Shown piece after piece: positions 24,533 through 33,922 of a stretch of DNA of 64,000 nt. The notes below the pieces were generated by a model, which did no database searches, was not told the origin of the DNA, and saw only the letters and a list, made by a program, of their open reading frames with translations. Every line of letters begins with the position of its first letter. The stretch's first letter is position 1. This stretch comes from Niabella sp. (GTDB lineage: Bacteria > Bacteroidota > Bacteroidia > Chitinophagales > Chitinophagaceae). The translations under genes were made by a program, and so were the position numbers. The stretch lies in contig NZ_JASLGT010000028.1 of assembly GCF_030150205.1 (NCBI RefSeq), positions 1 to 64,000 of the forward strand, given 5' to 3'.

Positions 24533-26977
24533 ATGAAACGCTTTTTACTTGCCATTGGCCTTTTAGCAACCGGATCCGTTGCCCTGGCCCAGGACCTTTC
24601 AGCTATTGAACGCAGCCGGGTACGGCTTCCGAATGGATGGTCGCTAACGCCCGTTGGTAAAAGTCTTCCGCTGGGTGATCTTCCGCTGAATATCGCCATA
24701 AGCCGCAGTGGGCGTTATGCGGCCGTTACCAATAACGGGCAAAGTACCCAAACCATCCAGCTGCTGGATGCCCGGAACGACAGGGAATTAGACAAAGTGA
24801 TTATTAAAAGGTCCTGGGGTGGACTGGTATTCAGCGCCGATGATAAATACCTGTATGCCTCCGGTGGCGACGATAACCTCATCCTCCGCTATTCCATTAG
24901 CGGAAATAAGCTGACAGCAAGTGATACGATCCGCCTGGGCGCCGCCTGGAACAGCAAAACCGACAAGGGCTCCATTTCGCCCACGGGTATTGCCCTGGAT
25001 GATGCAAAAGGTGTATTGTACGTAGTTACAAAGCTGGATAACCGGCTTTATGTGGTGGATCTGAAAACAAAAAAGATCCTGCAAAAAGAGAATCTTGGGG
25101 CCGATGCGTATACCTGTCTTTTATCTCCCGACAGGTCCAGTCTTTACATAAGCCTTTGGGGAGGTGATCAAGTAGCCATCTATGATACAAAAACCAACCA
25201 GTTCAAAGAGCCGATTGCCGTGGGCGATAATCCAAATGATGGCTGCCTGTCGAAGAACGGGCGCTACCTGTATGTAGCCAATGCCAATGACAATACGGTT
25301 TCTGTCATAGACCTGAAAAAAAAGGAGGTCATCGAAACATTGAATACGGCCGTATATCCCACAAAACTGAGTGGCACCACCAGTAATTCAGTTGCGTTGA
25401 GCAAGGATGACAAGACCTTATATATCGCCAATGCAGACAATAACTGTATTGCTGTATTTAATGTAAGCGACCCCGGTCATAGCAATTCGCTTGGGTTTAT
25501 TCCCACCGGATGGTATCCCAGTTCTGTACGACTGGTGAATAACAAACTGTATGTGGCCAATGCCAAAGGATACGCCTCGCTGCCCAACCCCCGCGGCCCC
25601 AACCCGGTAAACAAAAAAGAAGCGGTTATTTTGCATGGAGGAGATACTGCAAGTCCCAAAACCGTACAATATATCGGAGGAGGTCTGCTGATGGGTGCCC
25701 TGAGTATTATTCCCGTTCCCGGCGAAAAGGAATTGTCTGTTTATTCACAAGCTGTTTATCACAATACGCCACACCACAATCAACGGGAACTGGATGCGGA
25801 GGGCGAAGCCGGGAACCCTATTCCAAAAAAGGTTGGTGATCCTTCTCCCATCAGGTATGTTTTTTATATTATTAAAGAAAACCGCACATATGACCAGGTA
25901 TTGGGCGACCTTCCCGGTGGAAATGGCGATACCAGTCTTGTTTTATTCGGACGGCGTATAACACCCAACCAGCATGCGCTTGCGGAACAATTTGTACTGC
26001 TGGATAATTTTTATGTAGATGGAGAGGTTAGCGCTGACGGGCATAACTGGAGCATGGGTGCTTATGCGACGGATTATATGGAAAAGAACTGGCCCACCAG
26101 TTATGGCAAAAGAGGAAGGGGGGCTGTGGCAAATACCCGTTTTAACAAGGTTTATATCTGGGATCAGGCAGCCCGGCATAACGTTAGCTACCGTACTTAT
26201 GGGGAGTTTGTATCCGGAGCCAATGCACCCAATATTCCTGTTTTGAAGGATCATATTTCCACCAGTTTTTCTCCGAAAGCTTTTGAGGTGAGGGATACTA
26301 CGCGCGTTCGCGCCTGGGCCCGGGAGTTTGACTCGTTACTGCAACACCAGGCTTTACCTCGCTTATCCACCATCCGGTTACCGAATGATCATACACAGGG
26401 AACAGCTCCGGGCAAGGCCACACCCTTTGCGAATGTGGCGGACAATGACCTGGCAGTTGGCATGCTGGTAGAACATCTTAGTAAAAGCCCGGTATGGGAA
26501 CAAAGCGTGGTGTTTATTTTAGAAGATGATGCTCAAAATGGTCCGGATCATGTGGACGCGCACCGTTCTCCCGCTTATATAGCCGGGGGGTATGTAAAAA
26601 GAAATTTTGTAGATCATACCATGTACTCTACTTCCTCCATGTTACGTACGATGGAACTGATACTTGGGCTGCCGCCCATGACGCAGTATGATGCAGCCGC
26701 TGCTCCCATGTGGCGCTGCTTCAATAACACGCCAGACAATGCCGGGTTTACCACCCTTCCTGCACAAGTGGATCTGAATGATATCAACCCGGAAAAAAGC
26801 AAGCTGGCCGCCCTCTCCAAAGGATTGGATTTTTCCGATATCGACCGGGTACCGGATGCCATTATGAACGAAATGGTATGGAAAGCCGTTAAAGGGGAAC
26901 ATGCAAAGCCACCCACTCCGGTGCGGGCTGCGTTCCTGAAAACCATTAAAAAGGCAGATGAGGATGATGACGATTAG
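24533..26977 (+). CDS. YVTN beta-propeller / alkaline phosphatase-like phosphoesterase fusion, secreted
   Basis: 814 residues with a signal peptide (ending SVALAQ). Residues about 50-390 form a beta-propeller built of YVTN-like repeats (LYVVTKLDNRLYVVDL, RYLYVANANDNTVSVID, KTLYIANADNNCIAVFN). Residues about 440-790 form a phosphoesterase (phospholipase C/acid phosphatase) domain with a FYIIKENRTYDQVLGD start and an EDDAQNGPDHVDAHRSP metal-site segment. The combination is a known secreted family whose substrate is not fixed. The start at 24533 gives the signal peptide and sits below an exact -7 box; the open frame extends 67 codons further upstream. An acidic tail (DEDDDD) closes the protein. 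Confidence 0.92.
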   Translation: MKRFLLAIGLLATGSVALAQDLSAIERSRVRLPNGWSLTPVGKSLPLGDLPLNIAISRSGRYAAVTNNGQSTQTIQLLDARNDRELDKVIIKRSWGGLVFSADDKYLYASGGDDNLILRYSISGNKLTASDTIRLGAAWNSKTDKGSISPTGIALDDAKGVLYVVTKLDNRLYVVDLKTKKILQKENLGADAYTCLLSPDRSSLYISLWGGDQVAIYDTKTNQFKEPIAVGDNPNDGCLSKNGRYLYVANANDNTVSVIDLKKKEVIETLNTAVYPTKLSGTTSNSVALSKDDKTLYIANADNNCIAVFNVSDPGHSNSLGFIPTGWYPSSVRLVNNKLYVANAKGYASLPNPRGPNPVNKKEAVILHGGDTASPKTVQYIGGGLLMGALSIIPVPGEKELSVYSQAVYHNTPHHNQRELDAEGEAGNPIPKKVGDPSPIRYVFYIIKENRTYDQVLGDLPGGNGDTSLVLFGRRITPNQHALAEQFVLLDNFYVDGEVSADGHNWSMGAYATDYMEKNWPTSYGKRGRGAVANTRFNKVYIWDQAARHNVSYRTYGEFVSGANAPNIPVLKDHISTSFSPKAFEVRDTTRVRAWAREFDSLLQHQALPRLSTIRLPNDHTQGTAPGKATPFANVADNDLAVGMLVEHLSKSPVWEQSVVFILEDDAQNGPDHVDAHRSPAYIAGGYVKRNFVDHTMYSTSSMLRTMELILGLPPMTQYDAAAAPMWRCFNNTPDNAGFTTLPAQVDLNDINPEKSKLAALSKGLDFSDIDRVPDAIMNEMVWKAVKGEHAKPPTPVRAAFLKTIKKADEDDDD

Positions 26978-27090
26978 GGACTTTGTAATGAGGTTGTATC
27001 AAAAGTCTCACTGGGGCAGGCCTCCCAGCCTGTGTCACTTCGTCACTCCGATAGCTGCCATAGGGGTCACGCCAATGTTGCTAACAGGAA

Positions 27091-27127
27091 CGTTGCCCGC
27101 CCGGACGAACCGTTTGGACGGGCAACG
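27091..27127. terminator. Hairpin between convergent genes
   Basis: CGTTGCCCGCC (27091-27101) pairs with GGACGGGCAACG (27116-27127), with one mismatch, between the plus-strand YVTN gene and the minus-strand VOC gene that converge here. There is no clear T tract, but its position suits a shared 3'-end structure. Confidence 0.4.
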
Positions 27128-27161
27128 CTGATACCCTTAACAAACAGGGATCTGTTATAGC

Positions 27162-27593
27162 TTACTGGGGAGTTTTATGAAAGCTGATCATCCAGTTGAT
27201 TGAAAACCGGTCGGTACACATGCCAAAATAATCGCCCCAGAAAGTGTCAGCCATCGGCATGGTTGGCTTGCCACCTGCTGAAAGTGCGGAGAATATCCGG
27301 TCTGCTTCCTGCTCGGAATCAGGGTTCAACGAAATGGTGATATTGTTGCCTACCGTATGATCCGATGCCCATTCGCCACCGGTGTCGCTGCCCATTAAAG
27401 CCGTATAGCCAATGGGCAGGGAGATGTGCATGATCTTATTGCCGTCTGCTTCAGGCATGGTATAGCCTTCCTGCGGGGGCATGTCTTTAAAACGGCCAAC
27501 GAAGCCGAATTCACCACCAAAGATGGATTTATAGAAGTTAAATGCTTCTTCGCAGTTGCCGTTGAACGTAATGTAAGGATTGATATGTGCCAT
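27162..27593 (-). CDS. PhnB-like VOC family protein
   Basis: 143 residues. It is a 3-demethylubiquinone-9 3-methyltransferase-like/PhnB-type member of the VOC superfamily: it starts INPYITFNGNCEEAFNFYKSIFG and has FWGDYFGMCTDRFSINWMIS at the end, both diagnostic. Despite the name, these proteins are not shown to act in phosphonate use; the ligand is unknown. It is the last of a minus-strand series (YciI-like, methyltransferase, SRPBCC, VOC; gaps 5, 35 and 61 bp) that may be one operon. Confidence 0.92.
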   Translation of the reverse strand: MAHINPYITFNGNCEEAFNFYKSIFGGEFGFVGRFKDMPPQEGYTMPEADGNKIMHISLPIGYTALMGSDTGGEWASDHTVGNNITISLNPDSEQEADRIFSALSAGGKPTMPMADTFWGDYFGMCTDRFSINWMISFHKTPQ

Positions 27594-27654
27594 AATGTTT
27601 TATTTTTTTGGTTTAAAAATGTATGACTGTAAAAGGTGCTGAACGCATTCCTGT

Positions 27655-28191
27655 TTATTGTTCCGCCAGTTTTTTCAGCTGCTGCAATCCGGTTGTAAAA
27701 TCGGGGTCCATCATTTTTTCCATGTTCATAAACAGTTTCATGATCCGGAACGGATAAGGCATTTCGCTGTTAAAACCCCAGGTGGCCTTAGTGCCGGCAC
27801 CGGCAGCCTTCAGCTTTACAAAGGCCTGGGCCTCGCTTTCGTAAGGGGTATAAAATTTAAGATCGGTTTCGATCAGCGATGGCGCGCTTACAGATTTGAT
27901 GGTCTGACAGCCTTTGCCTACATCTTTTTTTTCACTTTCCCAGCAAAACCGGGCGCCCGGCGTACCATCGGTGCCTTCGCTTGTTTTTTTCATATTGGGG
28001 TCTTTGTTTACCCAGGGGCTCCAGGTGTTGATTGCTGCAAGACTGTTTACGTGGGTCCACACCTTATCAATGGGCGCATTGATGGTTACCGATTTTTCAA
28101 ATTTGATTTTGCCGTCTACAAAGGCGGCTACCAGCAAAACCAGTAAAACGAGGGCCACGATTGCCAGCAGGATCTTTTTAAGAATACGCAT
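27655..28191 (-). CDS. SRPBCC family protein with N-terminal membrane anchor
   Basis: 178 residues. One N-terminal membrane helix (ILLAIVALVLLVLLVAAFV, about residues 7-25) is followed by a polyketide cyclase/START-like SRPBCC domain (KSVTINAPIDKVWTHVNSLA ... WGFNSEMPYPFRIMKLF). It is likely anchored to the inner membrane with the ligand-binding domain outside. I chose the ATG at 28191 because upstream codons lack a start signal and add a Cys/Arg-rich leader that does not fit. It lies 35 bp after the methyltransferase gene. Ligand unknown. Confidence 0.88.
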   Translation of the reverse strand: MRILKKILLAIVALVLLVLLVAAFVDGKIKFEKSVTINAPIDKVWTHVNSLAAINTWSPWVNKDPNMKKTSEGTDGTPGARFCWESEKKDVGKGCQTIKSVSAPSLIETDLKFYTPYESEAQAFVKLKAAGAGTKATWGFNSEMPYPFRIMKLFMNMEKMMDPDFTTGLQQLKKLAEQ

Positions 28192-28226
28192 GTTTTGATT
28201 TTTTATCGTTAGAAAAATGAACTGTT

Positions 28227-28733
28227 CTAAAGTGTCAAAGCCGCAGCATACATACCGCCTCCATGATATACGGAGGGCCGGGTTCCCAACAAGTGAAAAT
28301 TTATAAAACCGCACCAGGTGGCCAGTTGTTTAGCCTTTGACAAAGGTACAGGAAAAGGCACCCACCGGTTTGCGGCAGGGGTATCATACTCCACCAGCAC
28401 CAGGCCACCCCCCGGCTCCAGGTATTGCCGGAGCCTTGTAATTAACGCTCCGGGATCTTTTATATAATGCAGTGAATTAGCCATCAGGATGCCTGAAAGC
28501 GGCGGTACGGGCAATGGGACTGTTTCAAAGTCGAGTTGCATAAAACGGATGCCCGGCTCATGTAAGGTTTGCCTGTTTTTATCAAACGCGTATACCGTAC
28601 TTTCCGGTGGAAGCAGGCTGTACAAGGCATGGGTAAATGTACCGGTACCACAACCAAGGTCGGCCCAGCTGCGCGGCTTGCCTAAAGATAGCGGTAAATC
28701 TTTGATCAGCTCCCTTGCTTCCCCGATATCCAT
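28227..28733 (-). CDS. Class I SAM-dependent methyltransferase
   Basis: 168 residues. Rossmann-fold methyltransferase with motif I WADLGCGTGTFT (about residues 22-33), an acidic motif II (VYAFDKN) and motif IV ILMANSLHYI. The substrate is not predictable. The ATG at 28733, 5 bp after the stop of the YciI-like gene, is preferred to an upstream start that would overlap that gene by 70 bp. The close spacing suggests coupled translation. Confidence 0.88.
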   Translation of the reverse strand: MDIGEARELIKDLPLSLGKPRSWADLGCGTGTFTHALYSLLPPESTVYAFDKNRQTLHEPGIRFMQLDFETVPLPVPPLSGILMANSLHYIKDPGALITRLRQYLEPGGGLVLVEYDTPAANRWVPFPVPLSKAKQLATWCGFINFHLLGTRPSVYHGGGMYAAALTL

Positions 28734-28738
28734 CTGTG

Positions 28739-29197
28739 TTAATGTTTGCTTTTTTCGACCTGTTGATGAAAGGGCAGATACAGGGGCAGGGCTGCAGACC
28801 CATACCAACCATAGATCTCTGCCTTGAGCAGCCCCGATTTTACAGCCGGATCGGTTGCCAGCAAGGCTTCCGTTGCTTCTTTTGTTTTAGTGGTAAAGAC
28901 GTACAACCCCCGGTATTGCTGCGGGTTTTTAGCAAACGGACCGGCAATGATCAATTGCTTTGCAGCCACCAGTTTGCCAATATTTTCCATGTGACCCTTA
29001 AAAAGGGCTGCCACCTTTTCTTTGTCGGTGATCGTGCTGTCGCCTGTTTTTAGGATAACAAACTGGTACATCCGCATCCCATACTCGTCGGCACCCAGAC
29101 TATCTGCCAGGGATTTGTTATACGTATTACCGGGAGATTCCGTTTGGGCGCTGCCCGCCATGGGTATCAGCATCAGCACAAGAAATAGTCGCAGCAT
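28739..29197 (-). CDS. Secreted YciI-like (YCII-related) domain protein
   Basis: 152 residues with a signal peptide (MLRLFLVLMLIPMAGSAQ). The mature part is a dimeric alpha/beta-barrel YCII-type domain (MYQFVILKTGDS ... GHMENIGKLVAAKQLIIAGPF ... GLYVFTTKTKEATEALLATDP). Most YciI proteins are cytosolic; an exported version is a small variation seen in Bacteroidota. The conserved His of GHM matches the proposed active-site pair, with Asp in ATDP. It is the first gene of the likely YciI-methyltransferase-SRPBCC-VOC operon. Confidence 0.87.
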   Translation of the reverse strand: MLRLFLVLMLIPMAGSAQTESPGNTYNKSLADSLGADEYGMRMYQFVILKTGDSTITDKEKVAALFKGHMENIGKLVAAKQLIIAGPFAKNPQQYRGLYVFTTKTKEATEALLATDPAVKSGLLKAEIYGWYGSAALPLYLPFHQQVEKSKH

Positions 29198-29310
29198 TGC
29201 AGGAGGTTTAATGCGAATGGTTCGCTGCTACTAAATTACACTTATTTCCGCGCTTTTTTGCAGGTACTCCGGATGCAATAAAAAATATATAGAGCGCTGC
29301 TTTTACCGGA

Positions 29311-29763
29311 CTATACCCCAAACTGTCTTAAATGATGATCCAGGTGTTTGGAGAACAGGGTATTCCATTCTGTTTGGGTAAGCGGTCCAAAGGAATGGGA
29401 TTCTTTGCCGTCGAAATGGGCACCACCCAGTTCCCGGGTCTGACGGATATAGCCAATTAGCCGTTCTTTTTCCTTTTCAAAGTCCCGGGCGCTGGTGATC
29501 AGGAAATGCGGTGCTGTTTTTATATTGCGTTTGTAGGGCGTATCGCCTACAACGGTTTTTTTAATAAAGGTTTTCATGATCCATTTGAGAAAGCCTTTGG
29601 GTTTGGGGTGTTTGTTGGTGTAAACCGTTTCATACATCACACAAAGATGCGCCAGCATCTGGCCTGCATTCATTTTGCCCCAAAGTGGCTTGCTTTCGGG
29701 CGTAAGTTGTTCAATACGGTTGATCATGGTTTGGGCCCCTTCAGGGGAAAAGATATCGGTCAT
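29311..29763 (-). CDS. DUF1569 domain protein (DinB-like four-helix fold)
   Basis: 150 residues, cytosolic. It matches DUF1569: WGKMNAGQMLAHLCVMYETV (about residues 28-47), SHSFGPLTQTEWNTLFSKHLDHHLRQFGV near the end. The His residues in MLAHL and KHLDHHL are placed as in DinB/YfiT-type metal-binding sites, so a metal-dependent thiol transferase-like role is possible but unproven. It stands alone, separated from the helicase gene by an inverted repeat. Confidence 0.88.
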   Translation of the reverse strand: MTDIFSPEGAQTMINRIEQLTPESKPLWGKMNAGQMLAHLCVMYETVYTNKHPKPKGFLKWIMKTFIKKTVVGDTPYKRNIKTAPHFLITSARDFEKEKERLIGYIRQTRELGGAHFDGKESHSFGPLTQTEWNTLFSKHLDHHLRQFGV

Positions 29764-29818
29764 AAGCGAAATAATTTAGGGTGTAAAAATAGCTATTCTT
29801 TGGATAGGGGTAAGGATG

Positions 29819-29904
29819 GCCACAAAGGCCCTAAAACACAAAGAATCACAAAGAGCTAAGTGATCCGTTCTTGGTGATTCTTCGTGTCTTTCTGTCTTCG
29901 TGGC
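29819..29904. repeat. CACAAAG-type intergenic inverted repeat
   Basis: Two arms of about 36 bp (29819-29854, GCCACAAAGGCCCTAAAACA..., and 29869-29904, ...CTGTCTTCGTGGC) are imperfect inverted copies. The motif recalls a widespread non-coding repeat of the type CCACGAAGACACAAAG. It lies 12 bp past the 3' end of the helicase gene and may also act as a terminator hairpin. Confidence 0.6.
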
Positions 29905-29916
29905 AATATTCGGAAA

Positions 29917-32900
29917 TCATTCCTCATCTTCTTCAATCGCTTCCAGATCTGTATACAGCTGGTTGTCCTTCACAAAATTGCACCAGTGGCAATCTTCTTT
30001 CCCGCAGCCCTTATAAAACTCATGGTTCTGAATATGCTGCCAGGTCTCCCGCACCTGCCGGCGCACAATTTCCAGGTGCTCCGGAAGGATCACTACTTTT
30101 TGTTTGACGAAATTTTTCTTCTCATCCGGCTCAATAAAATCAAACTCGGTACTGGCTACCGTCCAGTTTTTTGCTTCGTAATGATCCACCAATAATTTAT
30201 AAAAGACCGCCTGACGCCAGTAGTCGCCTCCGTTGGGATCTTTTTCAGAAGGCGGCAGCAGTTTGGGTTTGGCGTATTTAACGTTCCCTGTTTTGTAATC
30301 TACTACGTTTACATCCTTGCCATTAAATTCCAGCTTGTCCAGTTTTCCTTTTAAAGGCACACCATCCACCACTACGTTCTTAATGTTTAACTCTACTACC
30401 ACCACCTTATTCCAGGCATCGATATAGTTATTGTAGTATTCCGGTAAAATAATGCCGCCTTGCTCCATGCGCCGTTTGAAAGACTCGCGGGTAAAGTGCT
30501 GCCGGTGCCGCTGCATATACCATTTAAAATCTTCGTAAAGCGATTGTACCGGGGGAAAGGCATTGGCCGCATGTTCCCGCATCTTCCGGAAGAAGCGTTC
30601 CAGCGCAAAGTGGATCGCACTTCCGAACTCGGTATTCTCATTCTTGCCCGAGGGAATGCGGATCAGGTTCTGGTAATAGAACCGCAGCGGACAGTTGAGG
30701 TAGTTGTTGAGCGCGGTTACGTTCATCACAAATTTATCCACCAGCGGCGTAATGAAATCGTCCTCCCGTTGCTCGATGGTAGGTGCCTGCGCCGTGAACT
30801 GCAAGAGTCGGAAGCGGGTCATCTCCTCTTCAGGAATGGAGCGGAATCGTGTTTGAAGATCATGCTGCTCCTGTATTTCAGCAATAAACATGGAAGGCTC
30901 CAGTTCCTTACCGGCATTGTTGCGTTTCGACCAGGAAATATGCAGGTGCTGTTCGGCCCTTGTAAGCGCTACATAAAATACACGCCGTAATTCTTCGGTG
31001 GCGTCTCCCTCCGGTTGCGAACTGAAAATGGTATCCGGCAGTTTAAAGATCGTTGGAAAACTTTTCTTCTTTTCCCAATAAGAAGCATTGGTACCCGCCA
31101 GGAACACCTGCTCAAATTCCAGTCCCTTGCTACCATGTGCGGTTAACAGGTTTACGCCCTTGTCGTTACCAATGGTGCGCGTCATGGAAAGCGGCACGCC
31201 TTCTTTCTCCATCAGGTCAATGATGCTAATGAGTTCGTCCAGGCTAAAGGCCGGGTTGCGGCTGTTTTCCTCTTTTACAAAATCGAAAAAGGCCGACAGG
31301 AACTGCATCAGTTCTATCTTTTCTGTATGCTGCATTATATAAGCCAGTACGCCGGCATTGCGGATCACACTTTCTACCAGCTGTTGCAGGGTAAGATTGG
31401 ATACATCGCCGATCAATTGCTCATACGTATTGCTGAACTGTTTTAATTGTGGGTGGATGCCGGTATCAAAGAGATCTTTTGGCGGACGGTTGGCTTTTTC
31501 GGAAAGCAGCTGACGCAGGGATGTGGCTTCTCCTTTAAACTGCCGGTTGTTTACTTCTACATTGAGCTTTGCAATTTCTATAGGTGGGATCTTATAAAAA
31601 TCGTAATGCAATAATTCAAACAACAGTTCATCACCGCCATAGGGGATATCGTGCTCGGCATTCAGGTAACGAAGAATCGTGATCGTTTTTTTGATGAACG
31701 GATCTTGTAACAGGTTGATAGGGCGTTTGCTGAACACCGGTACCTGCATCAGCCGGAAGTAGTTGGAAAGCTCTTCGCCATATTTATTTTCTTTATAGAT
31801 CACGGCAATACGGCCTGGCGCCATACCATTCCGGATCAGTTGCTCCACTTCCATACAAATACCGGCCATCTCTTCTTTTTCGCTATTGTATTCGGTAAGC
31901 ACGGGTGGGGTGGTCAGGTGATTGATGGTGCTGTTGGCCGCTGCCAGTTCCTTGCTGAGGCCGGGCAACTGGTTTACCAGGCGTTCATTATTTTTGGTGA
32001 TCACCGATTTGGAAACATCCAGTATGGGTTGAATACTCCGGTAATTGTTGGTAAGTACAATCGTTTTCAATGCCTCCTGGTATTGCTGGGCAAAGTCGAG
32101 CATATTTTGCACATTGGCGCCCTGGAATCGGTAAATACTTTGATCATCATCACCTACCACAAATACATTGGGCTGCTCCCAGTAGCTGATCAGCAGTTGT
32201 ACGATCCGGTTTTGGGTACCGCTGGTATCCTGGAACTCATCCACCAATATGTATTGAAAGCGCTCCTGGTAGTTCCGCAGCAGCGATTCATTTTCTTCAA
32301 AAGCGCGGATCACCCAATTGATCATATCGTCAAAGTCATAGCGGCGTTTTTCATTCAGCAATTGCTGAAAGGCATCGAAGGCATTCACCGCAGCACGCAC
32401 TTTTTCTATTTTTTCCGTGGCCTCCGCAATTTTATCGGTACGCAAGTCACCCTTCTTAAAATCCCGGGTGGCCCGCTTGGTGATATACTCATCCCTGCTG
32501 GGAAGATCCTGGATATAGGCATCAATTTTTTCATTGATAAAGGCGGCCGTCCAGCCCTCGCGCTTCATGGCAGAGAACAATTGCTGCAGGTGGGGTGCAT
32601 CAAAATACACATCGCCCCGGTAACGCTTTAGCGGATGGCCTTTGGGAAAGGCATCAATCAGCTTTTTAAAGTATTCGATGCGTTCCAGCTCAGAGATAGG
32701 GTCCAGCGAATTTTTTTCAAAAAGCGAAAGGTTGTCCTGGATCACATCATTGCAAAAAGCGTGAAAGGTGTAAATGTTTACTTTATAGGCATCGGCGCCA
32801 ATGAACTGTTGCAGGCGCTTGCGCATGGCCACCACACCCGCATCGGTATAAGTAAGACAAAGAATGTTTTCCGGCAGGGCATCCGCATCCAGCAGGATCT

Positions 32901-33060
32901 TTCCGATACGGGCTGCCAGGATCTGCGTTTTACCAGTTCCCGGACCGGCAATCACCATCACCGGACCTTCCAGCGTGTCTACGGCGATGCGCTGCTGGTC
33001 ATTAAGCTGCTGATATACTTCCTTAAATTTTTCTTCCAGTTTCTGTTTGGGAAATGCCAT
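29917..33060 (-). CDS. UvrD/Rep-family helicase with C-terminal PD-(D/E)XK nuclease
   Basis: 1047 residues. Superfamily 1A helicase: Q motif (LNDQQRIAVD), Walker A G39-PGTGKT45, Walker B/motif II (YILVDEFQDTS), motif III (GDDDQSIYRFQGA), motif VI (FYVALTRAEQHLHIS). The last 300 residues carry a RecB/AddB-like nuclease fold (GKLDKLEFNGKDVNVVDYKTG) and a Cys set (YLNCPLRF upstream, GCGKEDCHWC near the end), as in iron-sulphur AddB-type nucleases. It is probably a repair or DNA-end-processing enzyme. I chose the ATG at 33060. No AddA/RecC partner is adjacent, so it may work as a stand-alone protein. Confidence 0.93.
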   Translation of the reverse strand: MAFPKQKLEEKFKEVYQQLNDQQRIAVDTLEGPVMVIAGPGTGKTQILAARIGKILLDADALPENILCLTYTDAGVVAMRKRLQQFIGADAYKVNIYTFHAFCNDVIQDNLSLFEKNSLDPISELERIEYFKKLIDAFPKGHPLKRYRGDVYFDAPHLQQLFSAMKREGWTAAFINEKIDAYIQDLPSRDEYITKRATRDFKKGDLRTDKIAEATEKIEKVRAAVNAFDAFQQLLNEKRRYDFDDMINWVIRAFEENESLLRNYQERFQYILVDEFQDTSGTQNRIVQLLISYWEQPNVFVVGDDDQSIYRFQGANVQNMLDFAQQYQEALKTIVLTNNYRSIQPILDVSKSVITKNNERLVNQLPGLSKELAAANSTINHLTTPPVLTEYNSEKEEMAGICMEVEQLIRNGMAPGRIAVIYKENKYGEELSNYFRLMQVPVFSKRPINLLQDPFIKKTITILRYLNAEHDIPYGGDELLFELLHYDFYKIPPIEIAKLNVEVNNRQFKGEATSLRQLLSEKANRPPKDLFDTGIHPQLKQFSNTYEQLIGDVSNLTLQQLVESVIRNAGVLAYIMQHTEKIELMQFLSAFFDFVKEENSRNPAFSLDELISIIDLMEKEGVPLSMTRTIGNDKGVNLLTAHGSKGLEFEQVFLAGTNASYWEKKKSFPTIFKLPDTIFSSQPEGDATEELRRVFYVALTRAEQHLHISWSKRNNAGKELEPSMFIAEIQEQHDLQTRFRSIPEEEMTRFRLLQFTAQAPTIEQREDDFITPLVDKFVMNVTALNNYLNCPLRFYYQNLIRIPSGKNENTEFGSAIHFALERFFRKMREHAANAFPPVQSLYEDFKWYMQRHRQHFTRESFKRRMEQGGIILPEYYNNYIDAWNKVVVVELNIKNVVVDGVPLKGKLDKLEFNGKDVNVVDYKTGNVKYAKPKLLPPSEKDPNGGDYWRQAVFYKLLVDHYEAKNWTVASTEFDFIEPDEKKNFVKQKVVILPEHLEIVRRQVRETWQHIQNHEFYKGCGKEDCHWCNFVKDNQLYTDLEAIEEDEE

Positions 33061-33215
33061 CTGTGTTTTATTTATTGTCCGCAACCGCTGTTTTCCGGTT
33101 GCCGGGGCTTCTTGCTACGTTTAAAAATACAAGGTAGGAAAAAATCAACGCTTTGGAGTGGGGATTCCCGCATTCTCGGTTCTTATTTTTAATTTTATCG
33201 CTTCAAAGCAGATCA

Positions 33216-33653
33216 ATGACGGATGAATATTTTATGCAGCAGGCGCTGAAAGAGGCACAGCGCGCATTTGAAGAAGATGAAATTCCCATCGGGGCCGTGG
33301 TGGTGCAGGATAACCGCATCATTGCCCGGGGATATAATATGACGGAAAAATTAAACGACCCTACCGCACATGCGGAAATGATCGCATTAACCTCCGCATT
33401 CAGTTTTTTGAATGCCAAGTATTTGCCGGATGCCACTTTGTATGTCACAGTAGAGCCCTGCGTAATGTGTGCCGGCGCTCTTTACTGGAGCAAGATCCGC
33501 CGGGTGGTATGGGGGGCATCGGATATCAAGAACGGCTTTAGCCGCGTAAAGCCGGTCACCTCGCCGTTTCATCCCAAAACGGAGATTGTTACCGGTTTGC
33601 TGGAGGAAGAATGTGCCGCTTTGATGAAGGCTTTTTTTAAGGCAAAACGGTAG
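33216..33653 (+). CDS. tadA: tRNA-specific adenosine deaminase TadA
   Basis: 145 residues, cytidine-deaminase fold. Zinc site HAE (DPTAHAEMIAL) and PCVMC (VTVEPCVMCAGAL), with the TadA-specific tail region (VVWGASDIKNGF). It converts adenosine 34 of tRNA-Arg(ACG) to inosine and is normally essential. The frame is open further upstream, but the ATG at 33216 begins at the conserved MTDEYFMQQALKEA start. It is divergent from the helicase gene, and its stop abuts copy 2 of the 240-bp repeat. Confidence 0.92.
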   Translation: MTDEYFMQQALKEAQRAFEEDEIPIGAVVVQDNRIIARGYNMTEKLNDPTAHAEMIALTSAFSFLNAKYLPDATLYVTVEPCVMCAGALYWSKIRRVVWGASDIKNGFSRVKPVTSPFHPKTEIVTGLLEEECAALMKAFFKAKR

Positions 33654-33891
33654 GGGCTGTTTATTGGCCCGCCTGTGGTGCAGGTGGCAGCGGTCTTGCG
33701 TCGCACACTTCAGCACTTCAATATAGGGCAGCTGTTTTTTTCGGGGAACTTGGGCTACTGGGTGGACATGGAGTAATCCTCCAGAGTATGGTTGCTTACC
33801 CTGGTCTACCAGGGCAACACGTAATTATTTCACTTTCTCAAAATAGCCGTAATACCCATGTCCTCCAAGTCCCACCAGTCTCCTGAATGAT
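33653..33891 (+). repeat. Dispersed ~240-bp repeat, copy 2
   Basis: Same orientation and about 85% similar by eye to 9614-9856. It begins at the last base of the tadA stop codon. The central palindrome is present in worn form at 33796-33817 (TTACCCTGGTC/TACCAGGGCAA). It fills the gap between tadA and the convergent SusD-like gene. Confidence 0.85.
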
Positions 33892-33922
33892 AAAGTTATC
33901 AGCCTTGTGGTAGCGGGCTCTG

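Noticed and set aside
32635..33192. Long plus-strand open frame opposite the helicase gene
   Set aside because: It lies antisense to the conserved N-terminal helicase motifs and has no protein-like pattern of its own; several similar antisense frames occur opposite that gene.
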